DNA of 6,503 nt from Abiotrophia sp965245735 (GTDB lineage: Bacteria; Bacillota; Bacilli; Lactobacillales; Aerococcaceae): the NCBI GenBank assembly GCA_965245735.1, contig CBDFAX010000047.1, positions 1-6,503 of the forward strand, given 5' to 3'. The notes beneath the pieces were generated by a model that saw nothing but the letters and a program-made list of their open reading frames with translations, ran no database searches and was not told where the DNA came from. Every line of letters begins with the position of its first letter. Position 1 is the stretch's first letter. The position numbers and the translations under genes were made by a program. Positions 5,017 to 6,503 of the stretch are shown here, piece after piece.

Positions 5017-6503
5017 ATAAATCGGTATCTTTGAGGCGAATGTCGCCTGATACGGTGTTAATTTCTAAATGAACAGGTCTTTCTTGGTTGGTCATCAGCC
5101 GTTGGCATTCTAGGCTGTGATGACGGTGGGTTTCAACGTCTAGGTGGCCGATACGGTGTTCCACGTCGCCTGAGCTAGATTGGGCGCTGCCTTCTAGGCT
5201 TAAGTTGGCCGGAATAGCGATTTTCACATCGCCACTTACCGTGCTGACCTTCATAGAAGCCGGCGTCTCATCGCGTTTGGTTAAGAGCAAGTCGCCACTA
5301 ATCAGGCTAGCCGCTACATCGCCAATGGCTCCCACTACGCGGCAGTCGCCGTTAGTTGTCTCTAGGTTGAGGCGTTTAACCTCTGCTAGGCGGTAGTCTA
5401 GATCCCCATTGGTTGAATGGTAGTCTAATAAGTCTGCTGTCACATCGGACAGATCGACATCCCCATTGACAGTCGTCAGATAGATTTCCTTAGCTTGGAC
5501 ACCGTCTAGTTCCATATCCCCTTGGGTGGTCTCAATCCGAACGGTCTCTAAGTCTTGGTCTGGCAGGGTCACTTCAATATCCGCTGACATGTGGTCGTCG
5601 GTTACTTGCAAGAGCAAGCTGCCGTCGTCCAGGGAGAGAATACTGTGGGCTTGGAAATCTTCTAGGTTAGGATTTGGAATCTTGCCAAAGAAGCTAGCCT
5701 TGACATTGACTGAGACTTGATCCACATGGGCGCGAGTGACTTTGACATCGCCTCGTGATAACTTAAAGTCTAACACCTTTAGGTCCTTAGCGTCAAAGTT
5801 AAAGGTATGCTCCCATTCATTGCCCAAACGGCCGTAGGCTCTCACACCTACGCGAATGCCTTCACGCGCCGCCTTAAAGGCTGTGCTCACCACCTGACCA
5901 ATGACACGGCCTAAGCGGTTGGCTTCGTTATCGATACGTTGGCCGGCGCGGTCTGCTTTCTGACCGAATTGATCCGCTGCCCGACTGACGTGGTCTGCTG
6001 CCCGCTGGCTGCCTTCATTGACTTGCCGAACGAAGTCGTTGAGTCGTTGGCTGAAAGGCTCTAAAGTAGGACTTGCTGGCTTGTAGGCCTTGAGTTCTTC
6101 TTGGAGCTGGTCAATCTTTTGGCCTCGCTCCAGGACTTCTGCTGCCACTTGGTTTTTTTGGGCTTGGAGCTCTTGGCTGAGCTCGTCTAATTCTGCTAGA
6201 ATCTCGAACTCTCTTAGGCGTTGCTTAGCGATTAGAAGGGCTTGACCTTCTTTTTCTAAGCTAGCTTCTAATTCTTGGCGCTTGGCCGCCGCTGCTTCTT
6301 CCTCTTCCTGGCTGATGGAAGCTTCTGGTTCAGCGGCTTCTTGGGCTGGCTCTGCTGACTTGCTGTCTTCAGGCTTGTTTTCTGGTTTGTCATCAAGGCT
6401 TTGTTGGACGCTATAGATGATTTCTTGACCAAATTTGAGGCTCTTGTCGATGGCTTCTTGGACGGTAGCCTTGAGCTGTTCTGAGTCGAAGCCCGCCTTC
6501 TTG
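5015..6503 (-). CDS. liaX: LiaX-like DUF4097 beta-repeat protein, 5' end outside window
   Basis: The frame is open from the stop at 5015 to the right edge, giving 495 visible residues; the true start lies beyond 6503. Visible residues 1-37 look helical (KKAGFDSEQL onward), 38-66 form a Pro/Glu/Ala-rich linker, 67-140 a Glu/Gln/Lys/Leu coiled coil, and 150-228 further basic or amphipathic helices. The C-terminal part (about 233-495) is a DUF4097 beta domain with recurring Gly-Asp turns. There is no membrane segment in view. In E. faecalis, LiaX has an N-terminal helical part that binds daptomycin and peptides and a C-terminal beta domain that restrains the response; this protein has the same two-part plan and the same PspC/holin neighbours. 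B. subtilis YvlB is a more distant relative. A GTG at 6146-6148 is not a credible start, because coiled-coil sequence continues upstream of it. The assignment rests on architecture and context. Confidence 0.85.
   Translation of the reverse strand, partial: KKAGFDSEQLKATVQEAIDKSLKFGQEIIYSVQQSLDDKPENKPEDSKSAEPAQEAAEPEASISQEEEEAAAAKRQELEASLEKEGQALLIAKQRLREFEILAELDELSQELQAQKNQVAAEVLERGQKIDQLQEELKAYKPASPTLEPFSQRLNDFVRQVNEGSQRAADHVSRAADQFGQKADRAGQRIDNEANRLGRVIGQVVSTAFKAAREGIRVGVRAYGRLGNEWEHTFNFDAKDLKVLDFKLSRGDVKVTRAHVDQVSVNVKASFFGKIPNPNLEDFQAHSILSLDDGSLLLQVTDDHMSADIEVTLPDQDLETVRIETTQGDMELDGVQAKEIYLTTVNGDVDLSDVTADLLDYHSTNGDLDYRLAEVKRLNLETTNGDCRVVGAIGDVAASLISGDLLLTKRDETPASMKVSTVSGDVKIAIPANLSLEGSAQSSSGDVEHRIGHLDVETHRHHSLECQRLMTNQERPVHLEINTVSGDIRLKDTDL

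Noticed and set aside
6146..6148. GTG as the start of the DUF4097 protein
   Set aside because: The frame is open for 118 more codons to the window edge with coherent coiled-coil and linker sequence, and no Shine-Dalgarno precedes the GTG.

Overview
The window reads as part of a low-to-mid-GC Gram-positive (Firmicutes) chromosome, most likely order Lactobacillales. The grounds are a bifunctional HPr kinase/phosphorylase, the gene order hprK-lgt-gpsA-trxB typical of lactic acid bacteria, strong AGGAGG ribosome binding sites, and a LiaX/PspC/holin-like module as in Enterococcus. Base composition looks close to half GC, higher than Enterococcus, so a family such as Aerococcaceae is possible, but I cannot fix the genus from sequence alone.

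Every convincing gene lies on the minus strand, so the order of transcription is right to left. From the right edge there are: a 5'-truncated LiaX-like DUF4097 protein (5015-6503); a 59-residue PspC-domain protein (4823-5002), short and easily missed; a second, longer PspC protein with a charged tail (4412-4792); and a four-helix holin-IV/YvlD/LiaZ-like membrane protein (4077-4412). These four are spaced by 12, 30 and -1 nt and look like one envelope-stress operon. A 157-bp gap (3920-4076) follows. It holds a hairpin with intrinsic-terminator character, a small inverted repeat, a weak extended -10 element, and two AGGAGG boxes, the first serving a possible 14-codon upstream ORF that overlaps the hprK start out of frame.

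The second block is hprK (2984-3919), lgt (2162-2983), gpsA (1129-2157) and trxB (180-1112), with gaps of 0, 4 and 16 nt, so it should be co-transcribed and partly translationally coupled. It joins carbon-catabolite control (HPr-Ser46 phosphorylation), lipoprotein diacylglyceryl transfer, glycerol-3-phosphate supply for phospholipids, and thioredoxin reduction. A good intrinsic terminator at 142-174 closes it.

The left edge (1-136) is non-coding and carries two identical 55-bp copies of a long-hairpin element repeated with an 81-bp period; the array may continue beyond the window. The main leads outside routine annotation are this hairpin array, the overlapping leader ORF at hprK, the duplicated PspC gene within a LiaXYZ-like operon, and the regular Gly-Asp rungs of the LiaX-like protein. 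I found no clear evidence of a wholly new system.
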